This document shows positions 1-7,150 of a stretch of DNA of 38,368 nt, one piece after another. Origin of the DNA: Bacteroidia bacterium (GTDB taxonomy: Bacteria > Bacteroidota > Bacteroidia > B-17B0 > Aurantibacillaceae); NCBI GenBank assembly GCA_020846335.1, contig JADLED010000216.1, positions 1 through 38,368 of the forward strand. The letters are read 5' to 3'. The translations under genes were made by a program, and so were the position numbers. How positions within the stretch are numbered: position 1 is the stretch's first letter; every line of letters starts with the position of its first letter. The notes under the pieces are model-generated. The model searched no databases, was not told the origin of the DNA, and saw only the letters and a list, made by a program, of their open reading frames with translations.

Positions 1-170
1 CGCATGTCGTTTTCGGTGGCAATGTTTACAATCAGTTCCTTTTTATTTAATTCAATGCTGCTTTTACTGTCTCTGAAATCCCAACGGTTTAAGATATCTT
101 TTTTTGCTACATTTATAGCATTGTCAAGTAACTGTGCGTCTAATTTACTCGCTATGTCAAATGAAGGCAT
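1..170 (-). CDS. yajQ: YajQ family nucleotide-binding protein (5' part only)
   Basis: The reverse strand from the ATG at 170 opens with MPSFDIASKLDAQLLDNAIN and continues for 56 codons to the window edge without a stop. The start MPSFDI followed by a helix and a W/FDFR motif (here RWDFRDSKSS) is the N-terminal signature of the YajQ/UPF0234 family, about 160 residues long when complete. Family members are small soluble cytoplasmic proteins that bind nucleotides, and some bind cyclic di-GMP; the role in this organism is unknown. The gene is divergent from the VanX-like gene, with 67 bases between the starts. The 3' two thirds lie outside the window. Confidence 0.88.
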   Translation of the reverse strand, partial: MPSFDIASKLDAQLLDNAINVAKKDILNRWDFRDSKSSIELNKKELIVNIATENDM

Positions 171-189
171 ATTTATTAAATTTGAATTC

Positions 190-197
190 CAAAATTA
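190..197 (-). promoter_or_regulatory. candidate -7 box upstream of yajQ
   Basis: The reverse strand reads TAATTTTG, a full match to the Bacteroidota -7 consensus TAnnTTTG, ending 19 nt before the yajQ ATG. No TTG -33 element lies at the usual 17-23 nt spacing, so the call rests on the -7 box and its position. Confidence 0.4.
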
Positions 198-232
198 GTT
201 ATTTGCTTTAATAAACAGGATTCGTCCAAAAT

Positions 233-240
233 TATTTTTG
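233..240 (+). promoter_or_regulatory. TAnnTTTG box overlapping the VanX-like start codon
   Basis: TATTTTTG matches the -7 consensus exactly, but its last three bases are the TTG start codon. A transcript from this box would begin inside the reading frame. Either the box is fortuitous (the region is very AT-rich) or the start is misplaced. Recorded because the same arrangement recurs at other genes here. Confidence 0.2.
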
Positions 241-1023
241 AAAAGAAATTACCTATACTTTTTTGCGTTATTCATGCTGCTTTTGGCATGTGAAAATGGC
301 CATCAAAAATACATTCGCGAAATTAACGAACTCAAAGCCGAAATCGATCAGCTAAAGAGTAAGGATTCCATCCGGAAACTGCCAATCAAAACCGAAATTC
401 CTAAGGACACCTCTTACCTCGAATCGGTATTTAAAAATTACGATTTGGTAAACATTCACGAGCTGGATTCGACCATTGAAGTGGACTTACGTTATGCCGA
501 CACCAATAATTTTATGAAACGCAATATGTACGATGGCCTGCGCAACGCCTATTTTAATTGCGAAATGGCAATAAGGATTCACAACGCCCAACAATTTTTA
601 AAAGAGAAAAACAAAAACTATACACTTGTGATACTTGACGCCGCCCGCCCCCTGCATGTACAACAAATAATGTGGGACAGTGTGCGCTTGGATACGGCGA
701 TTCGTCACAGTTATCTGGCCCGACCGGAACAAACATCGTTACACAATTATGGTTGCGCGGTTGACATCACCATAAAGGATTTAAGCACCGGCAAATTTCT
801 GGACATGGGCACCGACTTCGACACCTTTAGCAAGCTGGCCCAGCCTGCTTACGAATGGGTGTTTTTGGGCGATGGAAAATTGAGTAAACCTGCCGGCGAA
901 AACCGCAAACTTTTGAGAGAGACAATGCGAAGGGCCAGAATGAATTCCATCTCCAGCGAATGGTGGCACTTTAGCATGTGTACCAAAGAAGAAGCCGTTC
1001 TTAAATACAAACTGATTAAGTAA
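238..1023 (+). CDS. D-alanyl-D-alanine dipeptidase (VanX-like, M15D) lipoprotein
   Basis: Zinc D,D-dipeptidase of peptidase family M15D, expected to hydrolyse D-Ala-D-Ala or related muropeptide fragments in the periplasm. The zinc site is visible: SLHNYGCAVD supplies H169 and D176, and EWWH supplies catalytic E241 and ligand H244. DAARP gives the conserved Arg (R137). The N-terminus is hydrophobic and ends in a lipobox (LLAC, C18), so the product is probably a lipoprotein; a charged coiled stretch (residues 22-45) links it to the enzyme domain. The start is TTG; no ATG gives a workable signal peptide (the next Met is residue 13). uvrB follows 17 bases downstream. No van resistance genes are nearby, so peptidoglycan turnover is more likely than glycopeptide resistance. 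Confidence 0.88.
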   Translation: MKRNYLYFFALFMLLLACENGHQKYIREINELKAEIDQLKSKDSIRKLPIKTEIPKDTSYLESVFKNYDLVNIHELDSTIEVDLRYADTNNFMKRNMYDGLRNAYFNCEMAIRIHNAQQFLKEKNKNYTLVILDAARPLHVQQIMWDSVRLDTAIRHSYLARPEQTSLHNYGCAVDITIKDLSTGKFLDMGTDFDTFSKLAQPAYEWVFLGDGKLSKPAGENRKLLRETMRRARMNSISSEWWHFSMCTKEEAVLKYKLIK

Positions 1024-1040
1024 CCACACAAATAGAATTC

Positions 1041-3065
1041 ATGTCTTTTAAATTAATATCGGATTTTCAACCCACGGGTGACCAACCACAAGCCATTGAA
1101 CAATTGGTACAGGGCTTAAATGCGGGCACATTGCATCAGGTGTTGCTGGGTGTTACCGGTTCGGGTAAAACATTTACCGCAGCCAATGTGATTGCTCAGG
1201 TTAACCGTCCCACCTTAATTTTATGCCACAACAAAACGCTGGCAGCTCAATTATACAGCGAGTTCAAACAATTTTTTCCTGAAAACGCGGTGGAGTATTT
1301 TGTGAGTTATTACGATTATTACCAACCCGAAGCCTATTTACCAACTACCGGAACTTATATTGAAAAAGATTTGGCCATTAACGAAGAAATTGAGAAATGC
1401 CGCCTGAGCACAACGTCCTCCCTGCTTTCAGGAAGACGAGACGTAATTGTGGTGAGTTCGGTAAGTTGCATTTACGGTATGGGCAATCCCTCAGATTTTA
1501 AACAAAACATTATTTCCATTCACGCGGGTCAGGCCATTTCACGTAATAAATTACTACATCAGTTTGTGGGTTCACTTTATTCACGAACCACCGGCGATTT
1601 CGACCGCTCCACCTTTAGAGTAAAAGGCGATACTGTGGATGTGAATTTGCCTTACGCAGATTACTGTGTGCGAATTTCTTTTTTTGGCGATGAGATTGAA
1701 AGCATTGAAACCTTTGACAATGCTAACAATTACGTATTAGCCAAACACGATTCGTTTACGATTTATCCTGCCAACATTTTTGTGACTGCGCCGGATACCA
1801 TGCAAAAAGCCATGGTGTACATTCAGGAAGACATGGAAAAACAAGCGGCATTTTTTAAGTCGCAGGACAAAATGCTTGAAGCCAAACGCTTGTCGGAACG
1901 GGTGAATTACGATTTGGAAATGATGCGTGAGTTGGGCTATTGCAGTGGCATTGAAAATTATTCGCGTTATTTTGACGGGCGTCAACCAGGCACACGGCCC
2001 TTTTGCCTCATCGATTATTTTCCGAACGATTTTGTGATGATGATTGACGAAAGTCACGTAAGCATTCCACAAGTAAGAGCCATGTATGGTGGCGATTTAA
2101 GCCGCAAACAAAATCTGGTGGAATATGGTTTTCGCCTGCCAGCCGCGTTGGATAACCGCCCGCTTAAATTTGAAGAATTTGCAGGTCTGTTAAATCAAAC
2201 CATCTACATAAGTGCTACCCCGGCAGATTTTGAATTGGAGAAAAGTGAGGGCGTGGTGGTGGAGCAATTGATACGCCCAACGGGAGTTTTAGACCCATTA
2301 ATTGAAGTACGGCCTTGCTCTAATCAGGTAGATGATTTGTTGGATGAAATTCATAAAGTGGTGGCCTTGGATGAACGCGTACTGGTTACCACCCTCACCA
2401 AACGCATGGCGGAAGAATTAAGTAAGTACCTAACCAAATTAAATGTTCGTTGCAGATACATCCATAGCGAAGTGGACACACTCGACCGTGTAGAAATTCT
2501 GCGGCAGTTGCGTGTGGGCATGTTTGATGTGTTGATTGGAATTAACCTTTTACGCGAAGGATTGGATTTGCCGGAAGTATCGTTGGTGGCCATATTGGAT
2601 GCCGATAAGGAAGGGTTTTTACGCAACGAAAGAAGTCTGGTGCAAACGGTGGGGCGCGCGGCAAGGAATGTGAACGGGCGCGTGATTATGTATGCAGACA
2701 GGATTACAGACAGCATGCAAATTACAATGGATGAAACCTTGCGAAGAAGAAAAAAACAAATCGAATACAATTTTAAACACAACATAACACCTGTGCAGGC
2801 CGGTAAAAAACGTGCGCAAACCAATTTCAGTGGGGTTGAAATTACGATGGATGGAAAATTAGTGAAAGCCTATGTGGAACCGGATGAATTTAGCATTGCT
2901 GCTGACCCTGTAGTGCAATACATGAGCGGCGATGAATTGAAAAAACAAATTGCGAAAATAAAATCGGCCATGGTACGTGCAGCCAAAGAAATGAATTTTA
3001 CCGAAGCTGCTAAACTGCGTGATGAAATGTATGCTTTAGAAAAGATGTTGGAAGGGAAGGAGTAG
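1041..3065 (+). CDS. uvrB: excinuclease ABC subunit B (UvrB)
   Basis: DNA-damage recognition helicase of nucleotide excision repair. It is loaded by UvrA, verifies the lesion and recruits UvrC. At 674 aa it is the usual family length. Walker A GVTGSGKT is at residues 37-44. The beta-hairpin that clamps DNA starts near residue 90 (SYYDYYQPEAY, then YIEKD). The Walker B box is IDESH, and helicase motifs V/VI follow (GINLLREGLDLPEV and QTVGRAARN). The C-terminal UVR domain that binds UvrC is present (AAKLRDEMYALEKML). It starts with ATG 17 bases after the VanX-like gene, so co-transcription is possible. The 9-bp repeat array begins within five bases of the stop codon. Confidence 0.98.
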   Translation: MSFKLISDFQPTGDQPQAIEQLVQGLNAGTLHQVLLGVTGSGKTFTAANVIAQVNRPTLILCHNKTLAAQLYSEFKQFFPENAVEYFVSYYDYYQPEAYLPTTGTYIEKDLAINEEIEKCRLSTTSSLLSGRRDVIVVSSVSCIYGMGNPSDFKQNIISIHAGQAISRNKLLHQFVGSLYSRTTGDFDRSTFRVKGDTVDVNLPYADYCVRISFFGDEIESIETFDNANNYVLAKHDSFTIYPANIFVTAPDTMQKAMVYIQEDMEKQAAFFKSQDKMLEAKRLSERVNYDLEMMRELGYCSGIENYSRYFDGRQPGTRPFCLIDYFPNDFVMMIDESHVSIPQVRAMYGGDLSRKQNLVEYGFRLPAALDNRPLKFEEFAGLLNQTIYISATPADFELEKSEGVVVEQLIRPTGVLDPLIEVRPCSNQVDDLLDEIHKVVALDERVLVTTLTKRMAEELSKYLTKLNVRCRYIHSEVDTLDRVEILRQLRVGMFDVLIGINLLREGLDLPEVSLVAILDADKEGFLRNERSLVQTVGRAARNVNGRVIMYADRITDSMQITMDETLRRRKKQIEYNFKHNITPVQAGKKRAQTNFSGVEITMDGKLVKAYVEPDEFSIAADPVVQYMSGDELKKQIAKIKSAMVRAAKEMNFTEAAKLRDEMYALEKMLEGKE

Positions 3066-3069
3066 GGGA

Positions 3070-3155
3070 GGGACTGAAGGGACTGAAGGGATTGAAGGGA
3101 CTGGAGGGACTGAAGAGATCGAAGGGACAGAAGAGACTCAAGGGATTGAAGGGAT
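3070..3155 (+). repeat. 9-bp tandem repeat array 1 (GGGACTGAA type)
   Basis: Nine consecutive 9-bp units run from 3070 to 3150, followed by a decayed one. In order they are GGGACTGAA twice, GGGATTGAA, GGGACTGGA, GGGACTGAA, GAGATCGAA, GGGACAGAA, GAGACTCAA and GGGATTGAA. The array begins four bases after the uvrB stop and lies between convergent genes (uvrB and the GNAT gene). Because the unit is 9 bp, all six frames can look like repeat proteins, but none has gene context. A closely related array lies at 22308-22406. Confidence 0.95.
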
Positions 3156-3164
3156 GTGAGGCAA

Positions 3165-3192
3165 GAAACAAGATTCAAGAAAAAAGATTCAA
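3165..3192 (+). repeat. two degenerate 14-bp units (GAAACAAGATTCAA type)
   Basis: GAAACAAGATTCAA (3165-3178) is followed directly by GAAAAAAGATTCAA (3179-3192). These are variants of the GAGACAAGA(A/T/C)TCAA unit found at 3277-3304 and 22405-22432. The stretch to about 3231 that follows is an A-rich tail built from CTCAAAACTAA and CTAAAAACTT pieces. Confidence 0.8.
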
Positions 3193-3231
3193 GAGATACT
3201 CAAAACTAATAACTCAAAACTAAAAACTTAT

Positions 3232-3304
3232 TACTCTTCGTGTACCTGAGTGACCTTAGTGCCTTAGTGGTAAAGAGAGACAAGAATCAAGAGACAAGAA
3301 TCAA
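3232..3304 (+). repeat. TTAGTG-type short repeats and two perfect 14-bp units
   Basis: From about 3236 to 3272 the sequence is a run of near-repeats (CTTCGTG, CTGAGTG, CCTTAGTG, CCTTAGTGG). Two perfect copies of GAGACAAGAATCAA then follow at 3277-3290 and 3291-3304. I see no credible gene in the 264 bases between uvrB and the GNAT gene; the space is occupied by these repeats. Confidence 0.75.
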
Positions 3305-3329
3305 GAAATCGGCGTTAAAAAAGGGATTG

Positions 3330-3824
3330 CTAATTTTTCATCCAAACCATCACAAAATCATTCATCACATAATCATTGCCAATATCAAAATCGGCTACCC
3401 GCTCAATTTTAAAACCCTGCTTAAAATAAAAATTAACGGATTTAAAATTTTGCCGGTTAACGGTTAGCGTAATTTTTGTTGGAGAAAGAATATGTTTTAA
3501 TGCTTCAAAAGCCTTGCTGCCTAAGCCTTTGGCGGCCACACTTTGATCGATGTAAAATTTGTTTAAGAACCATTCGCCATCCCGTTCATTATTTACCGAA
3601 ATAAATCCCACTGTTGTTTTATCATAACCAATCAGGTAAAAAACATGCCCCTTTTCCTGCATCTGTTGCTTCAAACTTTCGGCATCATACATCAGGTTAA
3701 GCATGTAATCAATTTGTGCCTGAGTAATTATGGCCGGGTAATGTTGGTTCCAGGTAATTCTGGCAAGACGACCAATTTCAGGAATATCGGTAATCGTGGC
3801 TTTTGTTAATGTTAAGTCAGGCAT
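3330..3824 (-). CDS. GNAT family N-acetyltransferase
   Basis: Single-domain GNAT acetyltransferase of 164 aa, expected to transfer acetyl from acetyl-CoA to an amine; the substrate cannot be read from the sequence. The acetyl-CoA loop is QSVAAKGLGSKAF (residues 94-106, matching Q/RxxGxG/A). The C-terminal NxxSVNFYFKQGF (126-138) is the typical motif B. The N-terminus (TDIPEIGRLARITW) is also typical of the family. It ends toward uvrB across the repeat locus and is divergent from smpB with only 20 bases between them, so the two promoters must overlap or lie inside neighbouring genes. Confidence 0.9.
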   Translation of the reverse strand: MPDLTLTKATITDIPEIGRLARITWNQHYPAIITQAQIDYMLNLMYDAESLKQQMQEKGHVFYLIGYDKTTVGFISVNNERDGEWFLNKFYIDQSVAAKGLGSKAFEALKHILSPTKITLTVNRQNFKSVNFYFKQGFKIERVADFDIGNDYVMNDFVMVWMKN

Positions 3825-3832
3825 TAATTTCG

Positions 3833-3840
3833 TAAATTTG
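3833..3840 (+). promoter_or_regulatory. -7 box 4 nt before the smpB start
   Basis: TAAATTTG matches TAnnTTTG and is followed by four bases and the GTG start of smpB. Initiation about 5-7 nt after the box would give an essentially leaderless mRNA. A TTTTG lies upstream at 3801-3805 but at 27 nt spacing, longer than usual for a -33 element. Confidence 0.4.
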
Positions 3841-3844
3841 TAAT

Positions 3845-4297
3845 GTGTCTAAGATAAGCAATACAGTTAATATTGAGAACCGCAGGGCCAAATTCGATTT
3901 TCAGTTTTTGGATACGCTTACTGCCGGATTGGTATTACGGGGAACCGAAATAAAATCCATTCGCGAAGGCAAAGCGGGACTAACCGACAGTTATTGTTAT
4001 TTTAAGAACGACGAATTGTTTATCCGCAACTTTCACATTACCGAATACGAAAACGCTTCCTTCTACAACCACGAACCCATGCGCGAACGTAAGTTGTTGT
4101 TGAGCCGTCAGGAATTAAACAAACTGCAACGCCGCGTTAAAGATTCGGGATTAACCATTGTTCCCATTAAACTGTTCATCAACGAAAAAGGTTTTGCCAA
4201 ACTCAACATTGCACTTGCGCGTGGTAAAAAAGAATTTGATAAACGCGAAGACATTAAAAAGCGTGATGTTGAACGAGAGATGAACCGTCGCTTTTAA
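3845..4297 (+). CDS. smpB: SsrA-binding protein SmpB
   Basis: Partner of tmRNA in trans-translation; it binds the tRNA-like domain and delivers tmRNA to stalled ribosomes. It is 150 aa, the normal length. Recognisable blocks are NRRAKFDF near the N-terminus, GTEIKSIREG (33-42), the central FIRNFHITEY, and the basic C-terminal tail KKEFDKREDIKKRDVERE that enters the mRNA channel. The start is GTG at 3845; the ATG at 3843 is out of frame and hits a stop after three codons. A small lipoprotein gene follows after 4 bases. The tmRNA gene itself (ssrA) is not in the window. Confidence 0.97.
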   Translation: MSKISNTVNIENRRAKFDFQFLDTLTAGLVLRGTEIKSIREGKAGLTDSYCYFKNDELFIRNFHITEYENASFYNHEPMRERKLLLSRQELNKLQRRVKDSGLTIVPIKLFINEKGFAKLNIALARGKKEFDKREDIKKRDVEREMNRRF

Positions 4298-4301
4298 GCC
4301 T

Positions 4302-4625
4302 ATGAAAAAATACATGAAATACCTGATTGTTCTGAGTGTGTTATTTTTTGCCTCCTGCGATAAAGGGTACAAACTGCGCTTTGCCAATTATTACACAGAA
4401 GCCATGGATTCGGTAGTGGTGGGCAATAATAAAATTGTGTTTCAAAATGTGCAGCCGCTCGAAACCACCGGGTTTTACAATATCAACAAGGGAACCTATG
4501 GTGTTACTTTTATCACCAAATCAAAAAAGAAATTTTATTCTTCCATCGCGGTACCAAAAACCGGAACAGGAAACAAAACGCTTGAAATTGACGCCACTGT
4601 GCAGATTCAGGTTTTAGAAGAATAA
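4302..4625 (+). CDS. small lipoprotein of unknown function
   Basis: A 107-aa product with a short basic N-terminus, a hydrophobic core and a lipobox (FASC, C19), followed directly by Asp: MKKYMKYLIVLSVLFFASCD. The mature part (about 88 residues) is rich in alternating hydrophobic and polar residues (VVVGNNKIVFQNV, TYGVTFIT, FYSSIAV, LEIDATVQIQV), suggesting a small beta-sandwich. I do not recognise the family. It starts 4 bases after smpB and probably shares its transcript. Lipoprotein sorting between inner and outer membrane cannot be decided from the sequence. Confidence 0.75.
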   Translation: MKKYMKYLIVLSVLFFASCDKGYKLRFANYYTEAMDSVVVGNNKIVFQNVQPLETTGFYNINKGTYGVTFITKSKKKFYSSIAVPKTGTGNKTLEIDATVQIQVLEE

Positions 4626-4686
4626 AGACCAACCTCAAAACCCCTGAGCTTTAGGCGATAGCACAAAAAGGGAGTTATGACATAGC

Positions 4687-6588
4687 CTAGTAAGCCCGTT
4701 TGTGATTGCCTTCCATAAAATTAACGTAGGCCTGATTACTTACCTTATTACCACCCGGAGTAGGGTAATTGCCGCTAAAGTACCAGTCGCCCGGGTTTTC
4801 GGGGCAGGCACTGTGTAAACCTTCCAGTGTCTGATAAATCAATTCAAACTCGGCGTTAATATCGTTAGGCTTTATAAGCTCTGCAATTTTTTTCGAAATT
4901 TCTTCGGCGGTAAATGGCTCATAAATTTCTTTTACCAAATTTATCTGTTCTTCTTTTGGTTTTAAAAGTTCGGCTTTGGCGCGCACATAAAGTTCCTGAA
5001 GAAATGCGGAATCCCCTCTTTCTTTAATAAGCGCCACAGCAGCTTCAAACGCCACAAAGCGACTCAGAACGGCCATGTCAATGCCATAACAGTCAGGATA
5101 ACGGATTTGCGGCGCCGAGCTCACCACAATTATTTTTTTTGGATGTAACCTGTCAAGAATTTTTAAAATACTTTGTTTAAGGGTGGTTCCTCTAACAATA
5201 CTATCGTCCAACACCACCAGATTATCTTTTCCGGCTTTAACGGTTCCGTAGGTAATGTCGTAAACCAAATTTACCAGACTGTCGCGGCTTTCGTCGTTGG
5301 TAATAAAAGTGCGTTGCTTGGCATCTTTTAAAACCACTTTGTCAATTCTAGGTCCTGCTGATAAAATTCTGGTAAGTTCAGGTTCCGAAATTTTTCCATT
5401 AAACCCTGCAATCTGTTGTGCTTTTAATTTGTTGGAATAATCGTGCAAACCTTCAACCAACCCGCCAAATGCGAGTTCGGCTGTGTTGGGTATGTAGCTG
5501 AATACCGAATTTTCCAAATCGTGGTTCACCGATTTAAGTACTCCCTCAGTCAGGTTTCTACCCAGCATGGTACGTTCGCGGTAAATGTTGGCATCGTTGC
5601 CACGGCTAAAATAAATGCGTTCGAACGAGCAGGATAATTTTTTTTGTGGTTCAATAATTTCTTCCTCACTAAAGGTGCCATCTTTTTTAATTATGAGGGC
5701 GTGGCCGGGTTTCACTTCCTTCACACTTTCATAAGGCACATTTAAAACAGTTTGAATTACCGGCCTTTCGCTGGCCACCAAAATAATTTCTTCGTCGTGA
5801 TAATAATAAGCAGGGCGGATTCCATTCGGGTCACGCAGCACAAACGCATCGCCATGCCCAATCATACCAGCCATTACATAGCCACCGTCCCATTTTTTAC
5901 TACTTTCTTTCAGTATCGAAACCACATCCAGATGTTTTTGAATGAGTTTGCTTATCTCGTAGTTTTTATCGTTTTGTTCTTTAAATTTCTTAAAAAGTTT
6001 GTCGTTTTCCTTATCCAAAAAGTGACCAATTTTTTCCATTACGGTCACGGTGTCGGCCATTTCCACGGGGTGCTGACCCAATTCCACCAGGTGTTGAAAA
6101 AGTTCGTCCACATTGGTGAGGTTAAAATTTCCGGCAAGCACCAGGTTTCGGCTCATCCAGTTATTCTGACGTTTAAAGGGATGGCAACCGGCAATCCCGT
6201 TTTTGCCAAAGGTGCCGTAGCGCAAATGTCCCAGCATGAGTTCGCCTAAAAAATCAATGTTTTCTTTTTGCCAGTTGGCGCTTTTGTACTCTTCAGGATG
6301 TTCGGCCTGAGCCTTTAAAAACAAATCGTTTATTTGCGTAAAAATGTGCTGAGTGGCTTTGGATTCTACCGAACGCAGCCGGTCTATATAGGTAGTTCCG
6401 GGTTTGGCATCAAATTTTATGGTGGCCACCCCGGCGCCATCCTGCCCGCGGTTAAACATTTTCTCCATCACCTGATAAAGCTTGTGGAGGCCGTAACGCG
6501 CCGAACCGTATTTGTTTTTGTAATAATCAATAGGTTTTAGCAACCGTATTAATGTAACGCCACACTCGTGATTAATTTTATCGCTCAT
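4687..6588 (-). CDS. purF: amidophosphoribosyltransferase, long Bacteroidota form (PurF type)
   Basis: Class II glutamine amidotransferase fused to a PRPP-binding phosphoribosyltransferase domain. The family makes 5-phosphoribosylamine, the first step of de novo purine synthesis. C9 in HECGV is the probable N-terminal nucleophile after removal of eight residues. NRGQDGAG (46-53) and LRDPNGIRP (251-259) belong to the glutaminase domain, and VVLDDSIVRGTT (458-469) is the PRPP loop. At 633 aa it is longer than the classical enzyme (about 470-500 aa), with insertions around residues 90-115 and 195-235. From memory, Bacteroidota often carry this form besides a classical purF, so its exact role is less certain than its fold. 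No other pur genes are adjacent. Confidence 0.87.
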   Translation of the reverse strand: MSDKINHECGVTLIRLLKPIDYYKNKYGSARYGLHKLYQVMEKMFNRGQDGAGVATIKFDAKPGTTYIDRLRSVESKATQHIFTQINDLFLKAQAEHPEEYKSANWQKENIDFLGELMLGHLRYGTFGKNGIAGCHPFKRQNNWMSRNLVLAGNFNLTNVDELFQHLVELGQHPVEMADTVTVMEKIGHFLDKENDKLFKKFKEQNDKNYEISKLIQKHLDVVSILKESSKKWDGGYVMAGMIGHGDAFVLRDPNGIRPAYYYHDEEIILVASERPVIQTVLNVPYESVKEVKPGHALIIKKDGTFSEEEIIEPQKKLSCSFERIYFSRGNDANIYRERTMLGRNLTEGVLKSVNHDLENSVFSYIPNTAELAFGGLVEGLHDYSNKLKAQQIAGFNGKISEPELTRILSAGPRIDKVVLKDAKQRTFITNDESRDSLVNLVYDITYGTVKAGKDNLVVLDDSIVRGTTLKQSILKILDRLHPKKIIVVSSAPQIRYPDCYGIDMAVLSRFVAFEAAVALIKERGDSAFLQELYVRAKAELLKPKEEQINLVKEIYEPFTAEEISKKIAELIKPNDINAEFELIYQTLEGLHSACPENPGDWYFSGNYPTPGGNKVSNQAYVNFMEGNHKRAY

Positions 6589-7150
6589 ATAACCAAAATG
6601 CGAAGTTAGGGTTTTGCTTTGTGAATTAACAACAAGAATTTGAACTGTTATTTATTAAACCCGCCATTTTATTTAACTACAATAACCCGTTTGCAATTTA
6701 AAAAAAGTCTCTAGCCTCAAAATAAGCAACTTGCACCATTAATTGCCATTCAAAGCCATAATGAAAGGTAATTAGTAATATTTGTTAATTAAATATTCTT
6801 AACTTATATTTACGGGTTATTAAAGGCTTGTTTCTAATGAGTGGGTGGTATGGAAAATTAATGGAATAAGGGTAACTTAAAGCAAAATAATTTCACTCAT
6901 GAATAGGCTAAATTTAATCGAACTGAACAAAAAGGAAAACTACCTGCTTGTGCATTTTAAGGCTGAGAAATCAACACATACAATAACAACGGTTAGCCAA
7001 AAATCGGCTATCGGTTCAATAGCTTCGGGTAATATGGCCCTTAACGCACATTGCAGTAAAGTGAAAATGCGCGAATTAAATGGCAACTTTAAATCGGAAA
7101 CATTGGCAATTAAAGACAAAATAGCATCAAAATATACAGTGTTAAATTAT
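6589..7150. other. long divergent intergenic region with open 5' extension
   Basis: These 562 bases separate the minus-strand PurF-type gene from the ATG that opens the CotH signal peptide (7151). I see no RNA gene and no clean promoter. Two features are visible: a 10-bp inverted pair AATAACCCGT (6681-6690) / ACGGGTTATT (6812-6821), and a stretch from 6899 to 7150 that is open in frame with the CotH gene for 84 codons. Confidence 0.6.

Noticed and set aside
4-198. Forward 64-residue hydrophobic frame at the left edge
   Set aside because: It is the shadow of yajQ, whose conserved MPSFDI start is read on the other strand.
3070-3155. Repeat array as a CRISPR or a repeat-protein gene on the reverse strand (Ser-Leu-Gln repeats)
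   Set aside because: Units are 9 bp with no spacers, so it is not a CRISPR. The repeat-protein reading is a by-product of a period divisible by three; it has no plausible start context and overlaps the 3' end of uvrB.
3240-3467. Forward 75-residue frame across the repeat locus into the GNAT gene
   Set aside because: Begins inside repeats and its second half is antisense to the clear GNAT coding sequence.
4626-4686. Possible terminator between the small lipoprotein and the PurF-type gene
   Set aside because: Only a 3-bp complementarity (CCT/AGG) is seen and there is no T-run.
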